Source: Rhodanobacter sp.
GTDB taxonomy: Bacteria; Pseudomonadota; Gammaproteobacteria; Xanthomonadales; Rhodanobacteraceae
Direction: 5' to 3'
Length of the DNA: 45,174 nt
Assembly: GCA_004322005.1 (NCBI GenBank)
Contig: SCRF01000118.1
Span: 1-45,174 of the forward strand
Below the pieces are notes generated by a model. It saw only the letters and a list, made by a program, of their open reading frames with translations. It made no database searches and was not told the DNA's origin. Of this stretch, positions 43,325-45,174 are shown in pieces (position 1 is the stretch's first letter; each line of letters opens with the position of its first letter). The position numbers were made by a program, and so were the translations under genes.

Positions 43325-44092
43325 TCATTCGATACGCAGATCCAGCACCGTGCCACGTGCCGGCCCGGCCTGTGCGCTCAGCAGATAGACGGCTGCAGCG
43401 GCAGTGGCATCGGGCAACGGTCGCTGCATGGTGTCCTCGCCGAAGTACGCCTGGCGCCGCAGCGCGGTGCGCATCGGCGCGGGCAGCAAGGCATGGCTGC
43501 GCATCGGGCTGCTGTCGGTTTCCTGATGCAGGATCGCCACGAAACGTTCCAGCGCGGCCTTCGACACTCCGTAGCCGCCCCAATGCGCGCGCTGCAGCAG
43601 TTCGGGATTGTCCAGCACGAACACCACGGCGCTGTCGCTGGCCGCGGTCAGCAACGGCATGCAGGCCTGGGTCAGTGCGAACGGGGCGGATACGTTCACG
43701 TGCAGCGTGCGCAACCACTCGTCCGGCTTGTGCATGGCGATCGGCGTCAACCCGGAAAAACTGGCCGCCGCGTGCACGATGCCGTCCAGCCGTCCGAAAT
43801 CCCGCTCCAGGCCTTCGGCCAGCGCGGCATAGTCACGCGGTGTGGCCAGTTCCATGTCGAGCGGATGGATCACCGGCTCGGTCAGGCCTTCGGCCATCAT
43901 CGCGTCGTACAACTGTTCCAGCTGCCGCTTGCGCTTGCCGGTGATCACCACCGTGGCACCTGCGCGTGCCGCCGCCCGCGCCACCGCGCCGCCCAGGCCA
44001 CCATAGGCACCGGTGAGCAGCACCACGCGACCGGACAGCGTATCGGTGGCCGGCATCCAGCCTTGCGGCAATCGCGAGGAAGGCAGCATCAT
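43325..44092 (-). CDS. Short-chain dehydrogenase/reductase
   Basis: A 255-aa SDR. LTGAYGGLGGAVARAAARAG holds the TGxxxGxG cofactor loop (about residues 27-34). VHAAASFSGLTPIA matches the NAA-type motif, though with HAA. YGVSKAALERF (about 178-188) is the catalytic YxxxK. The short chain length is typical of classical SDRs of the YciK group; the substrate is unknown. ATG 44092 overlaps the grxD stop, with GGAG about 10 bases upstream inside grxD; ATG 44089 directly follows. Translation is therefore coupled to the glutaredoxin gene. Confidence 0.85.
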   Translation of the reverse strand: MMLPSSRLPQGWMPATDTLSGRVVLLTGAYGGLGGAVARAAARAGATVVITGKRKRQLEQLYDAMMAEGLTEPVIHPLDMELATPRDYAALAEGLERDFGRLDGIVHAAASFSGLTPIAMHKPDEWLRTLHVNVSAPFALTQACMPLLTAASDSAVVFVLDNPELLQRAHWGGYGVSKAALERFVAILHQETDSSPMRSHALLPAPMRTALRRQAYFGEDTMQRPLPDATAAAAVYLLSAQAGPARGTVLDLRIE

Positions 44093-44415
44093 CGATGGGC
44101 TGCTCCGGCCACGTCGCTGGCCATGCGGGCCAGTTCGCCGGACGATTTCAGATCCTCGATGATGTCGCAACCACCGATCAGTTCGCCCTGGATGAACAGC
44201 TGCGGGAAGGTCGGCCAGTTGGCAAAATGCGGCAACGCGGCACGGATCTGCGGGTGCTCGAGCACATTCACGGCGTGGAATGTCACACCGGCGTCCGACA
44301 GCGCCTGCACGGCCCGACTGGAAAAACCGCACATCGGAAATTCCGGCGTGCCTTTCATGAAAAGCACGATGGGATGCTCGGCCAGCATCCCCTTGATTCG
44401 TTCATTGATGTTCAT
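44089..44415 (-). CDS. grxD: Monothiol glutaredoxin, Grx4 family
   Basis: A 108-aa protein with [20 protein letters not shown], whose CGFS (29-32) is the monothiol active site. [19 protein letters not shown] holds the cis-Pro and glutathione-binding residues. Grx4-type proteins carry a [2Fe-2S] cluster shared with glutathione and deliver it to target proteins. Length and sequence are complete. It is first in a two-gene unit with the SDR and divergent from sodB (113 bases between starts), an association of iron-sulfur and superoxide functions. Confidence 0.95.
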   Translation of the reverse strand: MNINERIKGMLAEHPIVLFMKGTPEFPMCGFSSRAVQALSDAGVTFHAVNVLEHPQIRAALPHFANWPTFPQLFIQGELIGGCDIIEDLKSSGELARMASDVAGAAHR

Positions 44416-44528
44416 ATGACACGCGTTTCATCTTTACAATGCAGGCAGACCGGTATTGTATCAGTCACCCATCGGCTGCTGTCCGCTGCGCCGATCATCA
44501 CCCCCGAGCCACTGCACAGGAGTCATTC

Positions 44529-45107
44529 ATGGCGATCGAACTTCCCCCGCTCCCGTATGAAAAAAACGCCCTGGAACCGCACATCTCCGCCGAAACGCTG
44601 GAGTTCCACTATGGCAAGCACCATCAGGCCTACGTGACCAATCTCAACAAGCTGATCGAAGGCACCGAACTGGCGAACGCGACGCTCGAAGAGATCGTCC
44701 GCAAGTCCTCCGGCGGCGTCTTCAACAACGCCGCACAGGTCTGGAACCACACGTTCTACTGGAACTCGATGAGCCCGAACGGCGGCGGCGCACCCACCGG
44801 CAAGCTGGCCGATGCGCTCAGCAAGGCGTTCGGTTCGGTCGAGAAATTCAAGGAGGAATTCAGCAAGTCCGCCATCGGCAACTTCGGTTCGGGCTGGACC
44901 TGGCTGGTGCAGCGCCCGGACGGTTCGCTGGGCATCGTCAACACCTCCAACGCCGCCACGCCGATCACCGGCAGCGACAAGCCGCTGTTCACCACCGATG
45001 TATGGGAACACGCCTACTACATCGACTACCGCAACGCCCGGCCGAAATATCTGGAGGCGTTCTGGAATCTGGTGAACTGGGATTTCGCGGCCGGCAACCT
45101 GGCCTGA
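44529..45107 (+). CDS. sodB: Superoxide dismutase, Fe/Mn family (probably Fe)
   Basis: A 192-aa enzyme converting superoxide to oxygen and hydrogen peroxide. The metal ligands are H27 ([13 protein letters not shown]), H74 ([11 protein letters not shown]), and D and H in [13 protein letters not shown] (D158, H162). [14 protein letters not shown], with A-Q before the ligand, is typical of the iron-type enzymes. ATG 44529 has AGGAG 7 bases upstream, and the protein starts [20 protein letters not shown] as in relatives. It has no signal peptide, so it is cytoplasmic. Confidence 0.96.
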   Translation: MAIELPPLPYEKNALEPHISAETLEFHYGKHHQAYVTNLNKLIEGTELANATLEEIVRKSSGGVFNNAAQVWNHTFYWNSMSPNGGGAPTGKLADALSKAFGSVEKFKEEFSKSAIGNFGSGWTWLVQRPDGSLGIVNTSNAATPITGSDKPLFTTDVWEHAYYIDYRNARPKYLEAFWNLVNWDFAAGNLA

Positions 45108-45130
45108 GCACCGGTATCCATGCGAAAACC

Positions 45131-45174
45131 GTAGGAGCCCGCTCGCGGGCGATGCTTACGAATCACACCCGAAA
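45131..45174. repeat. REP unit, family B, cut by the window end
   Basis: GTAGGAGCCCGCTCGCGGGC followed by GATGCTTACG. The stem is GCCCGC-TC-GCGGGC, as at 15134. The inverted partner would lie beyond the window. Confidence 0.75.

Noticed and set aside
44416..44528. Iron-responsive (Fur) box between grxD and sodB
   Set aside because: No stretch close to a 19-base Fur palindrome could be made out by eye.

Overview
The window is GC-rich chromosomal DNA from a gammaproteobacterium of the Xanthomonadales/Lysobacterales, most likely the Rhodanobacteraceae (Rhodanobacter/Dyella type). This rests on the UvrB, PpnN and SodB sequences, two TonB-dependent receptors, large secreted beta-propeller proteins, and many GTAG-headed REP palindromes. 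No 16S rRNA is present, so the genus is a guess.

Layout. 1-8.1 kb (+): the 3' part of a TonB-dependent receptor, a LolA-like periplasmic protein coupled to a 1075-aa sortilin/BNR propeller, a CHAD protein and an exported methyltransferase-like protein. 8.2-9.8 kb (-): DUF2182 and DUF899, divergent from a TPR/HTH protein (9953). 11.2-15.1 kb (+): a small propeller and a second sortilin/BNR giant. 15.2-20.3 kb (+): an operon-like set of AGPS-type FAD oxidase, GlpD-like dehydrogenase and FGGY kinase, with REPs inside and around it. 20.4-23.4 kb: tRNA-Val, uvrB (-) and a GspH/FimT pseudopilin (+).

23.4-35.6 kb is a genomic island bounded by a 50-bp direct repeat (48/50 identical) of the 3' part of tRNA-Asn(GTT). 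Nearly all its genes lie on the minus strand. From right to left: a truncated tyrosine-integrase 5' end next to tRNA-Asn; a promoter with an adjacent palindrome and a hairpin-rich non-coding stretch; a 77-aa orphan; an XRE regulator; a retron-type reverse transcriptase; a hipBA toxin-antitoxin pair; and a type I restriction operon hsdR-hsdM-hsdS. The restriction operon runs by stop/start overlaps into a HipA-like kinase and a DUF3037 gene, followed by a second, frameshifted DUF3037 gene. It is a compact defence island that has probably lost mobility.

35.6-45.2 kb is core-like again: ppnN, a full-length TonB-dependent receptor, a two-domain acyltransferase resembling the bifunctional ornithine-lipid synthase OlsF, a MarC-family membrane protein, an SDR coupled to grxD, and sodB.

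The most interesting parts are the retron-like cassette with its candidate ncRNA, the type I restriction operon extended by a HipA-like kinase and DUF3037 genes, and the two REP subfamilies that keep one hairpin shape with different stems.
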